Of a DNA stretch of 64,000 nt, positions 52,776 through 62,473 are shown piece by piece (the stretch's first letter is position 1; every line of letters starts with the position of its first letter). Under the pieces are notes generated by a model. The model was not told the origin of the DNA, searched no databases, and saw only the letters and a list, made by a program, of their open reading frames with translations. Origin of the DNA: Paenibacillus pabuli (GTDB taxonomy: Bacteria > Bacillota > Bacilli > Paenibacillales > Paenibacillaceae). The position numbers and the translations under genes were made by a program. Location: positions 2,294,001-2,358,000 of the forward strand of contig NZ_JBDOIO010000003.1 of assembly GCF_039831995.1 (NCBI RefSeq), written 5' to 3'.

Positions 52776-54665
52776 TTAGTCCTTATTGTACACGGCGGGG
52801 CGAATATTCGGATACGGGGGTACCGACATTCCGTCACCCAGGTAATAATCCGTCAAGAGGGATTGCATATATCCTTTTACAGCCAGACCATTGCGATATG
52901 CCGGATTATGCGGCAGCGTGTAGATGCGAACCTCAGAAGGTATTGTTGTTGTGTACAGGCGCAGCTCCTTGAAGTCACTTGTTTCGTAGAGAATCTCTTC
53001 TCTCCAGTCTCCAAGCAGATCGCCGTACAGGACAGGGGCATTTCTGGAATTCACACGAACATCATCTGCAGTAAACAGACGTGTCACCCTGTTTTGCTCC
53101 CAGTCCCACTTTTCTACAAAATTCTTGTCCAGCAGTTCACCGAGCACATCACCATCCCACCAGATTTTGAAATTGGTCGAAGGCTGGACTGAACTGATCA
53201 CTTCGCCGTCCACGTTGTAGATGTTGCCTGAGCTGGACCACATCTCAAGCCCGCTATGCCGAGGATCAATATCGGCCAGTGTTCCCCGTGCAACATCCTG
53301 CGGAATATCTCCTGTGCGAATCATCTCGCCCGCTTTCGCATCGGCATAAAACCAAGGGAATTGATTAACGTTCCCGTTCTCGGCCTGCTGGATACCAAAT
53401 TGCTCTATACCTGGCCGTTTCGGATCGATATCCGTGATATGGAACCGATCACCATGGACTACACCAGGCAGACTGTATAACGTTTCTCCGTTATCATCCA
53501 GTGCCCAGCCGCCAAAGGAAACTTCGTCCTTCCCATCCCCATCGAGATCCAATATCCGAATCTGGTGGAAAAATTCCCCGTCCGCTCCTGCGTGTCTCCA
53601 TCGCTCGGTCAATGCTCCGCCTGCATAGTCGTAAGCTGACGTTACATACTGAAAATTGCGGCTAAGTGCACGATTCTTAAGTGCTGTAATCAGACTGGGA
53701 TGCTCCCCGTCCAGGTAGGCAATACCGAAGTGGCCACTGAGCGGACCATCGGGAGCATAATCATTGGTTATCGTTGTACGTGCTGCCTCCCTACCAGTCA
53801 GTCCATCCACAACAGATACATACTGCGCACGCTCTGCTGAAGCAGGGATGGCCTCGCCATCCGCAAAAGCTACACCTTCAAAGGTACGCAGCAGCACTTC
53901 AGCCTTCCCGTCACTATCGAGGTCAAAAACGGTAATATTGTCGTTATCCCGCCACCCGCCAAGTCCTGCAACCCCGAATTCACTGACCGAAGCAGGCGGT
54001 GCGTTATAGGTATCAATGGTTGTAACACTATAAGGACCGAGATCAATCCGCCAGAGAAAACCTTCAGTCAGGCTGTACGCCTCCACATATTTGTTGCCAC
54101 CGTTGACAGGGATTCGAGTCACCACAAATTCGTATTCCCCGTCGCCATCCAGATCACCTGGCCAGCCATGCTGCACAAAATAGTCAGACGGATTAGACGT
54201 TATATCTTGCAGCGGAATACGGAAGTAATTGCGAACCTCGGGATTGGCTGCGAGCTCCACTTCGGCGCTTTTCCCCTGCAAATTCCCACTCACATAAGAC
54301 TTCACAATATACGTATGACTATGGGTTACATCTACATCCTCATCTGTATAGTTCGTTCCTTGCGCTAGTGGCTGATCATTCAGCTTGATCTCTTCTGCCC
54401 CCGTACGGCGATAAATATCAAATGTAACCTGCTGCGGCTCGGTCCCCAGCAGACGCCAGCTGAGATATACTTTGTTATCACCCAAATATACAGCAGTAAG
54501 TCCTCGTCCCAGATCTTCAACCAGGCGTGGCTCAGACACTACTGCTGCATCCGCCCGAGATATATGACTTTCCGGTGAAGCTATGCCAGACAACACAATA
54601 ACACCGCTTAACAGCCAGGTGAACAATACTCTATTTCTTTTCGCCACAGTCGTTATGGATTTCAT
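52776..54665 (-). CDS. Rhamnogalacturonan lyase, PL11 type (YesW-like)
   Basis: A 629-residue secreted lyase. A signal peptide (VLFTWLLSGVIVLSGIASPES) precedes the mature domain, which starts RLVEDLGRGLTAVYLGDNKVYLSWR. The beta-propeller calcium-binding repeats DLDGDGEYEF, DLDSDGKAEVLLRT and DLDGDGKDEVSFGGW are typical of PL11 enzymes, which cleave the rhamnose-galacturonate backbone of pectin by beta-elimination. GGAGGGG precedes the ATG at 54665; the longest frame begins in the terminator upstream. Its product could feed the importer encoded upstream. Confidence 0.88.
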   Translation of the reverse strand: MKSITTVAKRNRVLFTWLLSGVIVLSGIASPESHISRADAAVVSEPRLVEDLGRGLTAVYLGDNKVYLSWRLLGTEPQQVTFDIYRRTGAEEIKLNDQPLAQGTNYTDEDVDVTHSHTYIVKSYVSGNLQGKSAEVELAANPEVRNYFRIPLQDITSNPSDYFVQHGWPGDLDGDGEYEFVVTRIPVNGGNKYVEAYSLTEGFLWRIDLGPYSVTTIDTYNAPPASVSEFGVAGLGGWRDNDNITVFDLDSDGKAEVLLRTFEGVAFADGEAIPASAERAQYVSVVDGLTGREAARTTITNDYAPDGPLSGHFGIAYLDGEHPSLITALKNRALSRNFQYVTSAYDYAGGALTERWRHAGADGEFFHQIRILDLDGDGKDEVSFGGWALDDNGETLYSLPGVVHGDRFHITDIDPKRPGIEQFGIQQAENGNVNQFPWFYADAKAGEMIRTGDIPQDVARGTLADIDPRHSGLEMWSSSGNIYNVDGEVISSVQPSTNFKIWWDGDVLGELLDKNFVEKWDWEQNRVTRLFTADDVRVNSRNAPVLYGDLLGDWREEILYETSDFKELRLYTTTIPSEVRIYTLPHNPAYRNGLAVKGYMQSLLTDYYLGDGMSVPPYPNIRPAVYNKD

Positions 54666-54710
54666 CAACGGTTCCCCTCCAGCAATTGTTTTTTTGTACC
54701 ACAATGCATA

Positions 54711-54792
54711 TAAAAAAAGCAAAGCCTGCTATCTGCGCCCCAGGAACCAATCTAGTAAGATTGACTGATCTGGTTTAGCGATAGCTGCTTTG
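54711..54792 (-). terminator. Branched hairpin and T-run between sulfatase and lyase genes
   Basis: An outer stem GCAAAGC (54719-54725) pairs with GCTTTGC (54786-54792), continued by GCTATC/GATAGC; inside are CCAG/CTGG and AATCT/AGATT stems. A run of seven T residues follows on the minus strand. It ends only about 45 bases before the lyase start, so it may act as an attenuator as well as a terminator. Confidence 0.7.
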
Positions 54793-54849
54793 CCTCCGGC
54801 TGCCCGGTCAACATATATCCCTATCCAACCTTTTCTTACGTGCATATCG

Positions 54850-54873
54850 GTATGAGTTTTTATAAGAAAAACT
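54850..54873. other. Hairpin after the sulfatase stop
   Basis: TGAGTTTTT and AAAAACTCA flank a 5-base loop, a perfect 9-bp inverted repeat in the 240-base gap between sulfatase and lyase genes. No GC-rich stem, so it is weak as a terminator. Confidence 0.45.
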
Positions 54874-54903
54874 CAGTGCGTATTAAAAGAAGATCGCTCG
54901 CTC

Positions 54904-56421
54904 TTATGTCTCTAACGGCTTGGTTCCCCCACGATCGTAGAAAAATGGCCCCTTCGCCCAGCTAACCGCCAGATGCATCAGCAGCTCCGTCTTCAGCTGC
55001 TCCCGGATGCTTGCATGCTGCTGATCATCATACAGATTCGTCCATTCATGCGGATCAGCAGTCAAATGATACAATTCGCCCCTCGTTTCATGAACTCTTG
55101 AAGCAGACTCCGCGACAGAACCTTCAATGTACAGAATGAGCTTCCACTCCGCTGTCCGCCACATATAAGCCGGCGCTGAATGGGGCGCCGTTACACCTTT
55201 GCCATGAAATTCGCAAAACGTCCCGCGGTGCCTTAGATCTCCAAGCAAATCTACTCCAGGCAGCATTGGATTTGCTGGAAGTCCGGCTGCTCGCGTTAAC
55301 GTCGGTACCAGATCCACTAGCTCCGCGGGCCTCCGATCGATCGTTCCTCGTTTGTCAGGCGTAATAGAGGAACCAGCCAGGATGAGCGGCACTCTTACGC
55401 TGCTGTCATACAGATTATATTTGGTGAAGCGGTACTGCCTCTCCCCCAGCATCTCTCCATGGTCTGATACAAATACAATCAGTGCATGGTCCAGTCTTCC
55501 CAGCTTCTCCAGCTTCTCCAGAGCCTGTCCAAAATAATGGTCCAGCCAGGAGCAATTCGCCCAATATCTCAGCGTGGTCCTCCGCCGCTCTTCCGGACTT
55601 CGTTTCTCCCACACTCTCTTCTTGTCAAGGTACGCCTCACGACTACTCCCATTCAGATCATCCGAAGCGGCCAGATGCGTGTGAGCTTCATCCTCCCATG
55701 GCGGCTGAGGAATGTCCGGGATATCTTCCAGCCTGTAGAGTTCTTCAAACTCCTGAGGTACGTTGAACCCGGCATGCGGCTTCAGGAAGGACAGATAAAA
55801 AAACAGAGGCCTCTCGGGATCTACCCCTTCATCCAAAAATTGAAGTGCCTGCTCGGCTACCCATCCGTCTCGGTGCTGATTCATGGGAATCCGGCTTGTA
55901 AGCCCCGTGTAACCGTTGACGTTTTCCTCTCCACCGCCAAAATCCCTCGTCTCCTGATGATACGCTTCCAGCGCCTCAGGATGAGAATCCCCCATCATCG
56001 TTGCCCCTTGCTCATAATGACCGCTCTTCCGGGAAAGACCGATTGACCTCACTTCGAACCCCCGCGTGGAGGGCTCATCCACGCCTTCGCCATGATTCCA
56101 ATGGGTTTTCCCAAATCCGGCTGTTTGATACCCTGCTCGCTGCATCAACGCCGGCAGCGGCTCGGACGGCAATTTGTCTTCCTCAAATAGACCGCCGTAA
56201 TTCGTACGAACTCCAAGCTGTGATGGATAATACCCCATCATCATCGAACTCCGGCTTGGTGCACACATGGGGGATTGACATACCGCTTCACGGAACGTAA
56301 TTCCTTCGGCAGCAAGCCGATCCAGATTTGGCGTATAAATATGTTCGTTAAATGTTCCAATACAGTCCCATCGCTGTTGATCCGTCATCAGAAAAATAAT
56401 GTTGGGTTTGGCCTGTGACAC
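54904..56421 (-). CDS. Sulfatase of the Cys type (CxPSR)
   Basis: A 505-residue alkaline-phosphatase-superfamily sulfatase. The active-site motif is CAPSR within CQSPMCAPSRSSMMMGYYPSQLG; its cysteine must become formylglycine. Metal residues: NIIFLMTDQQRWDCIG and FVSDHGEMLGE. No signal peptide is seen, so it should act in the cytoplasm on imported sulfated sugars. The start is uncertain: GTG at 56421 gives MSQAKPNIIF; a GTG at 56433 lies too close to GGAGA. The neighbours point to sulfated or pectin-like polysaccharide use. Confidence 0.9.
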   Translation of the reverse strand: MSQAKPNIIFLMTDQQRWDCIGTFNEHIYTPNLDRLAAEGITFREAVCQSPMCAPSRSSMMMGYYPSQLGVRTNYGGLFEEDKLPSEPLPALMQRAGYQTAGFGKTHWNHGEGVDEPSTRGFEVRSIGLSRKSGHYEQGATMMGDSHPEALEAYHQETRDFGGGEENVNGYTGLTSRIPMNQHRDGWVAEQALQFLDEGVDPERPLFFYLSFLKPHAGFNVPQEFEELYRLEDIPDIPQPPWEDEAHTHLAASDDLNGSSREAYLDKKRVWEKRSPEERRRTTLRYWANCSWLDHYFGQALEKLEKLGRLDHALIVFVSDHGEMLGERQYRFTKYNLYDSSVRVPLILAGSSITPDKRGTIDRRPAELVDLVPTLTRAAGLPANPMLPGVDLLGDLRHRGTFCEFHGKGVTAPHSAPAYMWRTAEWKLILYIEGSVAESASRVHETRGELYHLTADPHEWTNLYDDQQHASIREQLKTELLMHLAVSWAKGPFFYDRGGTKPLET

Positions 56422-56451
56422 GTTACATTCCACTCTCCTTTCACCGGAAGA

Positions 56452-58869
56452 TTAAACGGAGCAGTCGCCCCGAGTATGCCCGCTCTGCTTACGAACGTCC
56501 TCCCGATACCGACTAGGTGTCGTTCCCTCGATTTTCTTGAACAAACGGTTAAAATAACTGGGCTGATAACCAATCTGCTCCGCAATTTCATTGATTTTGA
56601 CGTCTGTGGATTCTAGCAGTGCCTTTGCCCGATTGAGTCTCACCTCTGTCAAATAGTCCACAAAGTTCTGCCCGAATGCCTGCTTAAATGCCCGGCTTAA
56701 CGTGTAGGAGTGAATTCCGTGAATGTCTGCGAGTTCATCCAGGGATAATGCCTCTGCATACTGTTGTTCGGCATGCTCCTTGATCTGATGCACAGCCATC
56801 TGTATCTGCTTCTCCTCCTTGCCGGTGAATTCCTGTACACATACTTGCACGATTCGTTCCTTGAACCATGAGAATAGCTCTTCCAGGTCACGCAGCTGCA
56901 GCACCTCTTCATACACCGCCAAACCAAACAGTTGAACCGGATCTTCGCCTAACTGCAATAGCGTGTGTTGAATCCGGGCGAGCAGCTGAAACAACGCCTG
57001 TCTGGCCTGATTCCCTGCTACTTCTACATGGGCGTAGCTGCTAATGAACAAACGGAAGCGCTCCATGGCTGTTTCCTGATCCCCGTTACGTAAGGCCGAG
57101 ATGATGTCTTGTTCCATTTCAAGCGGATAAGCTCCCTGTTCCTTCATCGCCTGTTCTGCCTCTTCACTCATATCGATAATGACTGCGCCTGAAGAAAACT
57201 GCCTCTGCCTCAAAACAGCTCTCGACTCTCTGACCAGCTGTGGAATATGAGAGGCATCGGATGTGATCTTGCTGATGGAGATCGTCATGCGTACATCCAA
57301 TTCGGACTGCACGGTCTCCAACCACCGCCTCGCTATCGCAATGAATTGTTCCCGGAATGCATGAGTCTCCGGCTGGGCATCTGGAGAGATGGCGAGCAGC
57401 AGAGCGATCGACATGTCGTGGTAATTGATTGTTTCTGCGTTGTAAGGGAAGTCTGCGAGCTGTGTTTTCAAAATATCGGCCGCAGCCAAGCTGATCCATT
57501 CCGGTGATTCACTTCGATTGGGGTAGCCGCTCTCGTGAAGGGTAACAGCACTCGGACGAATATGAGCCAGCATAATCATGAACCTCTCGTCGAGCAGATT
57601 CCACCCCACTTGCGACAGACGCTCCCGCCATTCACGATCAGAGGGTAACAACAGATGCCCCAACGTAAGCTGGATCAGCAGGCTTTCCCTCGCGAGTGGA
57701 AGATGTTCCTCCAGGCGCTTCTGGAGGGATTCTCGTTCCCGATTCACGCCAATCCAGTGCTGTTCGATATGCTTGATTTCATCCAGCTGCACGGCCGGGC
57801 TCCGAAGTTGCAAAGTCGCTGCTGCTCCATTAGGGCATGAATCGCGAACAGGTTCAGCAACCTCTGCAGCTTCACCGTTTGCAGTAAACATTCTCAGCAA
57901 TCTTGTGAACGGTTTGTAGAGCTGAAGCGAACCAATCCAAGACAGGAGCAGAGCTAGTAACAGTCCACTTCCGTTGATGAGCAGAACGATTCGGGGTACC
58001 GACACAATCGGAGCTACAATTTCATTCAACGGAGCCGCGGATACGTAAGCCCAGTCCGTACCCAATCTGCGAAAAGTACCGGATTGAACCGAATAAGTCA
58101 TACCTTCATATTCCATCAGGAAAGAGGCGGGCTTCTCTTCAAGCTTGAGCACATGTTCACGGATGGCATGCTGTAATCCACCCAGATTTCGGTCCTCTGG
58201 AAGCAAGGGTTCCCCCTGCTCATTCAGCAAAAAGGTCGTCCCTCCCTCATACGGAGACAAGGTTTGCAGCATGCTGCCAAGCTGTTTGTTATCCAAGGTA
58301 ATGGTTAACGCACCCAGAGCATCATCACTTCCACCCGGAAGCCGATTCACCATCATCAGAGACATGCCCTCCATCGAAGTTGCCCAGTACGTGGCGCGCG
58401 ACTGCTCAGTCAGCCTATGGTACGCTTCAATCTCATTAGGGTCGCTCATAAAATCATACCGCTCTGAATCCATTTTCACGGCTCTCGGTTCTTCAAGATA
58501 CAGTTGAACCTTGCCAATCAACGTATTGGAATTCTGAATCATCAGCAGCAATCGATAGAGCTCATGAACCTGCTTGTACCTATAGACAAAATCAAGCTCT
58601 TTCAGTCGGTTATCGAAAACCGGATCGAAGGCCCACTGTGAGAAAGTCAGTTCAAGCGCATCCAATTGTTCGCCGACCCATGCGGTACGTTGCTCAAATT
58701 GCCGCAGATGCGTTTGCTGCAAAATATGTTCCATTTTGACGGTAATCCAGCCATACAGCAGTACTCCCGTAACGACTCCCGGAATGCAGGCGATCAGCAG
58801 AATCATCATCAGACTGCGCCTGAAATAACGCCCTTTGGGCAGATGGTCTCGTGTGCGCTTGAACAACAT
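56452..58869 (-). CDS. Membrane-bound AraC-family transcriptional regulator
   Basis: An 805-residue sensor regulator. One membrane segment lies at about 17-39; an extracytoplasmic Cache-like region follows to about 285; a second segment (about 287-310) precedes a long linker. The C-terminus has the two AraC helix-turn-helices (SLDELADIHGIHSYTLSRAFKQAFGQNFVDYL; INEIAEQIGYQPSYFNRLFKKIEGTTPSRYR). GGAGGTACGACAG precedes the ATG. Lying inside the importer/sulfatase operon, it probably senses the substrate outside the cell and activates the same operon. Confidence 0.9.
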   Translation of the reverse strand: MLFKRTRDHLPKGRYFRRSLMMILLIACIPGVVTGVLLYGWITVKMEHILQQTHLRQFEQRTAWVGEQLDALELTFSQWAFDPVFDNRLKELDFVYRYKQVHELYRLLLMIQNSNTLIGKVQLYLEEPRAVKMDSERYDFMSDPNEIEAYHRLTEQSRATYWATSMEGMSLMMVNRLPGGSDDALGALTITLDNKQLGSMLQTLSPYEGGTTFLLNEQGEPLLPEDRNLGGLQHAIREHVLKLEEKPASFLMEYEGMTYSVQSGTFRRLGTDWAYVSAAPLNEIVAPIVSVPRIVLLINGSGLLLALLLSWIGSLQLYKPFTRLLRMFTANGEAAEVAEPVRDSCPNGAAATLQLRSPAVQLDEIKHIEQHWIGVNRERESLQKRLEEHLPLARESLLIQLTLGHLLLPSDREWRERLSQVGWNLLDERFMIMLAHIRPSAVTLHESGYPNRSESPEWISLAAADILKTQLADFPYNAETINYHDMSIALLLAISPDAQPETHAFREQFIAIARRWLETVQSELDVRMTISISKITSDASHIPQLVRESRAVLRQRQFSSGAVIIDMSEEAEQAMKEQGAYPLEMEQDIISALRNGDQETAMERFRLFISSYAHVEVAGNQARQALFQLLARIQHTLLQLGEDPVQLFGLAVYEEVLQLRDLEELFSWFKERIVQVCVQEFTGKEEKQIQMAVHQIKEHAEQQYAEALSLDELADIHGIHSYTLSRAFKQAFGQNFVDYLTEVRLNRAKALLESTDVKINEIAEQIGYQPSYFNRLFKKIEGTTPSRYREDVRKQSGHTRGDCSV

Positions 58870-58911
58870 CTGTCGTACCTCCTTTCCGGGAATCCCCGCC
58901 TGAATGCAGAT

Positions 58912-59784
58912 TTATCCTTTGACTGAGCCGACCATGGCTCCTTTGGCAAAATGCTTCTGAATAAACGGGTAAACCACCAGCACCGGCATAATGGCCACAA
59001 TGATGGCCGCCATCTTCAACATCTCTGTCGGTGGTGTCTCCATCTGCTGTCCAGGTGCAACCAGATCAATATTGGACGCGTTCAGCAGCATGTTTTGCAG
59101 CAGCACCTGGATGGGCCACTTTGCAGAATCATTCAAGTACAACAGTGCCGCGAAAAATTGGTTCCAGTACCCTACCGCAAAGAACAGACCAAATGCTGCA
59201 AGTGCAGGCATCGACAAGGGAAGCACAATGGTGTACCAGGTCCGGATCGCACTGCAACCGTCGATGGAAGCCGCTTCACTGATTTCCGCAGGCAGGCTGT
59301 CGAAGAAATTTTTCATGAGCAGCACCGTCCAGCCATTGGCCAGCGCAGGCAGAATCAATGCCCAGATGTTATTGATCAGTCCGAGTTCCCGGACAAGCAA
59401 GTAATTCGGAATAATTCCCGGGCTGAACAAAATGGTTAGTACGATCAGGAACATCAGTACTTTTCTGAAATAAAATCTCTTCTGGGACAAGGCATAGGCC
59501 AGGGAAGAGGATACAGCCAGACTACACACTGTACCCACCGTTGCCAGAAAGGCACTGTTCCCCAGCGAGCGTGCGAAGGCAGGCGTGGACAGCAGATAGG
59601 TATAAGCCTCGGCAGACCAACGCTGCGGGAAGAGTACGATTTTCTTTTGCAGATACTCTCCCGGATCTGTAAACGAAACGACAAAGACATAATACAGCGG
59701 AAAAAACATCGCCACCGCCAGCAGCCCAAGGACGATTGCATTCAGAGACTGACCGATCCTCTCACTCCATTTCAAACGTTGCAT
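58912..59784 (-). CDS. CUT1 ABC sugar permease (LplC/YtcP-like)
   Basis: A 290-residue MalG-type permease with six membrane segments. The EAA loop is ISEAASIDGCSAIRTWYTIVLPLSMPA; the C-terminus FIQKHFAKGAMVGSVKG is typical. GGGAGGAGG precedes the ATG at 59784; an earlier in-frame ATG at 59838 overlaps the end of the upstream permease and adds 18 residues. It pairs with the LplB-like permease in the same operon. Confidence 0.92.
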   Translation of the reverse strand: MQRLKWSERIGQSLNAIVLGLLAVAMFFPLYYVFVVSFTDPGEYLQKKIVLFPQRWSAEAYTYLLSTPAFARSLGNSAFLATVGTVCSLAVSSSLAYALSQKRFYFRKVLMFLIVLTILFSPGIIPNYLLVRELGLINNIWALILPALANGWTVLLMKNFFDSLPAEISEAASIDGCSAIRTWYTIVLPLSMPALAAFGLFFAVGYWNQFFAALLYLNDSAKWPIQVLLQNMLLNASNIDLVAPGQQMETPPTEMLKMAAIIVAIMPVLVVYPFIQKHFAKGAMVGSVKG

Positions 59785-59837
59785 TCCAAAACCTCCTCCC
59801 ACTAGTTCGTATGGACAAGGACCGGAATCAGCAGGCA

Positions 59838-60809
59838 CTAATAGACTCCTTCTTGACCCATGCGTTTCACCAAACGGTTTGCAACCACTACGAGTACCAG
59901 TCCGACCACGGACTTGAATAGTCCAACTGCCGTACTATAACTGAAATCTCCCTGCTCAATACCCGTACGGTATACATAAGTGTCAAACACTTCAGCTACT
60001 TCAGATACAGCGCCGTTGTACATCAGGAAGATTTGCTCGAACCCCACCTCCATGATGTCCCCCAGTCTTAAAATGAGAAGCACGATGATAACACTCCGGA
60101 TGGCAGGGAGCGTAATGTGCCAGATCTGACGCAGCCGCCCTGCCCCATCCATTCGTGCCGCCTCATACAGCTGGGTGTCAACACTTGCCATGGCAGCGAG
60201 AAACACGATCGTTCCCCAGCCGGCTTCCTTCCACATCGCCTGCAAGGTAACCATGATCCAGAAGCTGTCCGGGTTCGTTAGAATGTCCACCCTTGGCCAG
60301 CCCCATAAGACAAATAGCTCGTTGACCAGTCCCGTCCCCTTGGCGAACAGAAGGAGTGTCAGTCCCGCAATGATGACCCAGGAGAGGAAATGCGGCATAT
60401 AGATCACCGTCTGAATCAATCGCTTGTACGTCACGTTACGCAGCTCATTGAGCCCCAGCGAGATCAGAATCGGAAATGGAAAAAACAAGATCAGATTCAG
60501 CAGGCTGATTGCCAGTGTATTTCGAAACAGCAAGGCAAAGTCCGGATTGGCAAACAGGGTGGTAAAGTGCTGTAATCCAACCCACTCACTGCCCTGAATT
60601 CCCCGGAAGGGGGAATAGTCCTGGAACGCAATGACGATGCCCCACATCGGAATATATTTGAAAACGAGAAAGAACAGGATGCCCGGCAGAGCGAGCAAAT
60701 ATAACGATCGATCGCGCCGCAGCGCGGAGAGCCATTTCGTCCTTTTGTTTCTTTTGGATGAAGTCTGCTTTCCCTTGTGTGTGCTAAGGTGTTGCTCGGT
60801 TACGCTCAT
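59838..60809 (-). CDS. CUT1 ABC sugar permease (LplB-like)
   Basis: A 323-residue MalF/LplB-type permease. After a Lys/Arg-rich N-terminal tail of about 30 residues come six membrane segments with the EAA loop QLYEAARMDGAGRLRQIWHITLPAIRS. The start is 24 bases after the binding-protein stop. No ATPase gene is found in the operon, so a shared MsmX-like ATPase is expected. Confidence 0.92.
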   Translation of the reverse strand: MSVTEQHLSTHKGKQTSSKRNKRTKWLSALRRDRSLYLLALPGILFFLVFKYIPMWGIVIAFQDYSPFRGIQGSEWVGLQHFTTLFANPDFALLFRNTLAISLLNLILFFPFPILISLGLNELRNVTYKRLIQTVIYMPHFLSWVIIAGLTLLLFAKGTGLVNELFVLWGWPRVDILTNPDSFWIMVTLQAMWKEAGWGTIVFLAAMASVDTQLYEAARMDGAGRLRQIWHITLPAIRSVIIVLLILRLGDIMEVGFEQIFLMYNGAVSEVAEVFDTYVYRTGIEQGDFSYSTAVGLFKSVVGLVLVVVANRLVKRMGQEGVY

Positions 60810-60833
60810 GGGCTGCAGCTCCTCCCCTCAGAT

Positions 60834-62414
60834 TCATTGTCCGTTTCTCTTCTTGTAAGCCTCCGTCATCTCATCACTCATGGCTTGCACATTCGGATCA
60901 TTGCGCAAAGACTCCACAAAGGTATCCCAAGCTTCGATGGGCTCGCGACCCAGAATGATTTTCGCCTTGAGATCCTGTATCTTCTTGTTTAATTCGGGCA
61001 GAATCTTCTGTCCAGTTTCCGATTGAAGACCAGCAGATAGATCGGCTACACTCGTTTTGTTCCGTTCGGCCTCCACTTTTTTGAATAGTTCATTCGCCTG
61101 GGTCTCTTCTTCTGTCTCACCCGTGGTATCCCAGGGCAGATCAATAACGTTAACGATATGATTAAAATCCGAGGCGTTGTCTGCCGTTAATTTCTCGGTA
61201 CTTGCTACTTTTTTGCCATCGACCAATTCATAATGGGTACCTTCAATCCCAAACTGCTGAATTTCGAACACTTCCGGGTTCATCCAGGTATCGACGAGTT
61301 GGAGAATCCGTTTCATCTTCTCTTCCGATACGCTTGCAGGAATCGCCAGAATGCCGTTGTAACCCGATCCTTTGGGGTTATAGCCATTCAGATTGGTCAG
61401 AGGGTAGAAGTCCGTATACTTAAAGGAAGGATCGACTTTCTTCAGATCATCGGCGTAGATTTTGCGCATCGTGCCTGTCTTGTCCACAATAATGCCGGCC
61501 TGATTGCGCTTGAACAATTCTCTTGCCTGCGTCAGCTTGAGCGACAGAAGATCCTCTGGCATCATACCGCTGCTGTAGGCTTTCGTCAGATATTGAAGGG
61601 ACTCCCTCACCTCGGGCAGCAGCTCCCTGTATATCAGTTTCCCCTCTGTTTCATCCCACTTCCAACTGCTGTTGCTTCCGATAAAAGAATTCTCAATGGC
61701 ACCTAGCACCGGGCCGAGATTGCCACCCCAACCCAGATCATCCGGACTGACATAAGCAGCAAGCGCTGTGGTATCGGGTTGTCCGTTGCCATCAGGATCC
61801 TGTTCCACGAATGCCTTCATGACCTCGAATAGTTCATCTGTCGTCTCAGGCACCCGCAGGTTTAATTTGTCGAGCCAGTCCTTGCGGATAATGAAAAAGG
61901 AATCTCCCGTCACCGGGCGAGGGCGCGGTATGCCATAATTGTTGCCGTCTGCTGACTTGGTTGTTTCCCAGGCAATATTGGGAATGCCCTTGCTCAGGTT
62001 CGGATATTCCTGGATATAGGGCGAAATATCCCAGAACGCACCTTGCTTGACCATCTTGGTAAAAGTACTTCCAAACGGATCATTAATCATGATTAGATCA
62101 GGAATATCGCCGGAAGCGAGCGTCAGGTTCAGCTTGTCGCTATAAATATTATTCGAAACCCACTGAATGCTCATTTTCGAGTTCGTTGCTTCTTCAATAG
62201 CGCGTTTGATTACATTGTCATCAGCCGCAGGAACCGCGCTGGGTGTAATCGTCATGATGCTAACTTCCAGTGGATCATCGGCATTGCTCCTGCCACTTCC
62301 ACTCGTTTGTCCCGCTTCTTGACTTCCGCATGCACTAAGCACGACAGACATGACCAACACAACGGATATGATCCAGATCAAATTACGGGTGTTACGTTTC
62401 CCCACGTTTAGCAT
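60834..62414 (-). CDS. Extracellular sugar-binding lipoprotein (LipO-like)
   Basis: A 526-residue binding protein of the CUT1 importer. The signal peptide ends in lipobox LSAC, followed by a Gly/Ser-rich linker. The mature protein has ASGDIPDLIMINDPFGS and a C-terminal VQAMSDEMTEAYKKRNGQ. The chosen ATG at 62414 lies 12 bases after GGAGG; the in-frame TTG at 62426 touches the ribosome site. It is the first gene of the operon lipO-lplB-lplC-araC-sulfatase, behind a leader with a hairpin. The ligand may be a sulfated or pectin-derived oligosaccharide (inference from neighbours). Confidence 0.9.
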   Translation of the reverse strand: MLNVGKRNTRNLIWIISVVLVMSVVLSACGSQEAGQTSGSGRSNADDPLEVSIMTITPSAVPAADDNVIKRAIEEATNSKMSIQWVSNNIYSDKLNLTLASGDIPDLIMINDPFGSTFTKMVKQGAFWDISPYIQEYPNLSKGIPNIAWETTKSADGNNYGIPRPRPVTGDSFFIIRKDWLDKLNLRVPETTDELFEVMKAFVEQDPDGNGQPDTTALAAYVSPDDLGWGGNLGPVLGAIENSFIGSNSSWKWDETEGKLIYRELLPEVRESLQYLTKAYSSGMMPEDLLSLKLTQARELFKRNQAGIIVDKTGTMRKIYADDLKKVDPSFKYTDFYPLTNLNGYNPKGSGYNGILAIPASVSEEKMKRILQLVDTWMNPEVFEIQQFGIEGTHYELVDGKKVASTEKLTADNASDFNHIVNVIDLPWDTTGETEEETQANELFKKVEAERNKTSVADLSAGLQSETGQKILPELNKKIQDLKAKIILGREPIEAWDTFVESLRNDPNVQAMSDEMTEAYKKRNGQ

Positions 62415-62453
62415 AGGCTTTCCCAACCTCCTTAGTCTCTTAAACCTATCGTA

Positions 62454-62473
62454 TTAATCGGATTAACGATTAA
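62454..62473. promoter_or_regulatory. Inverted repeat TTAATCG-GATTAA-CGATTAA in the lipO leader
   Basis: Perfect 7-bp arms with a 6-base spacer, about 40 bases before the lipO start and directly next to the T-run of the leader hairpin. It may be an operator or part of the RNA structure. Confidence 0.45.

Noticed and set aside
54711..54815. Possible c-di-GMP-I riboswitch before the lyase gene
   Set aside because: GGCAAAGC and CTAAACC segments are present, but the GAAA tetraloop hairpin and the rest of the conserved core are missing, and the order does not fit.
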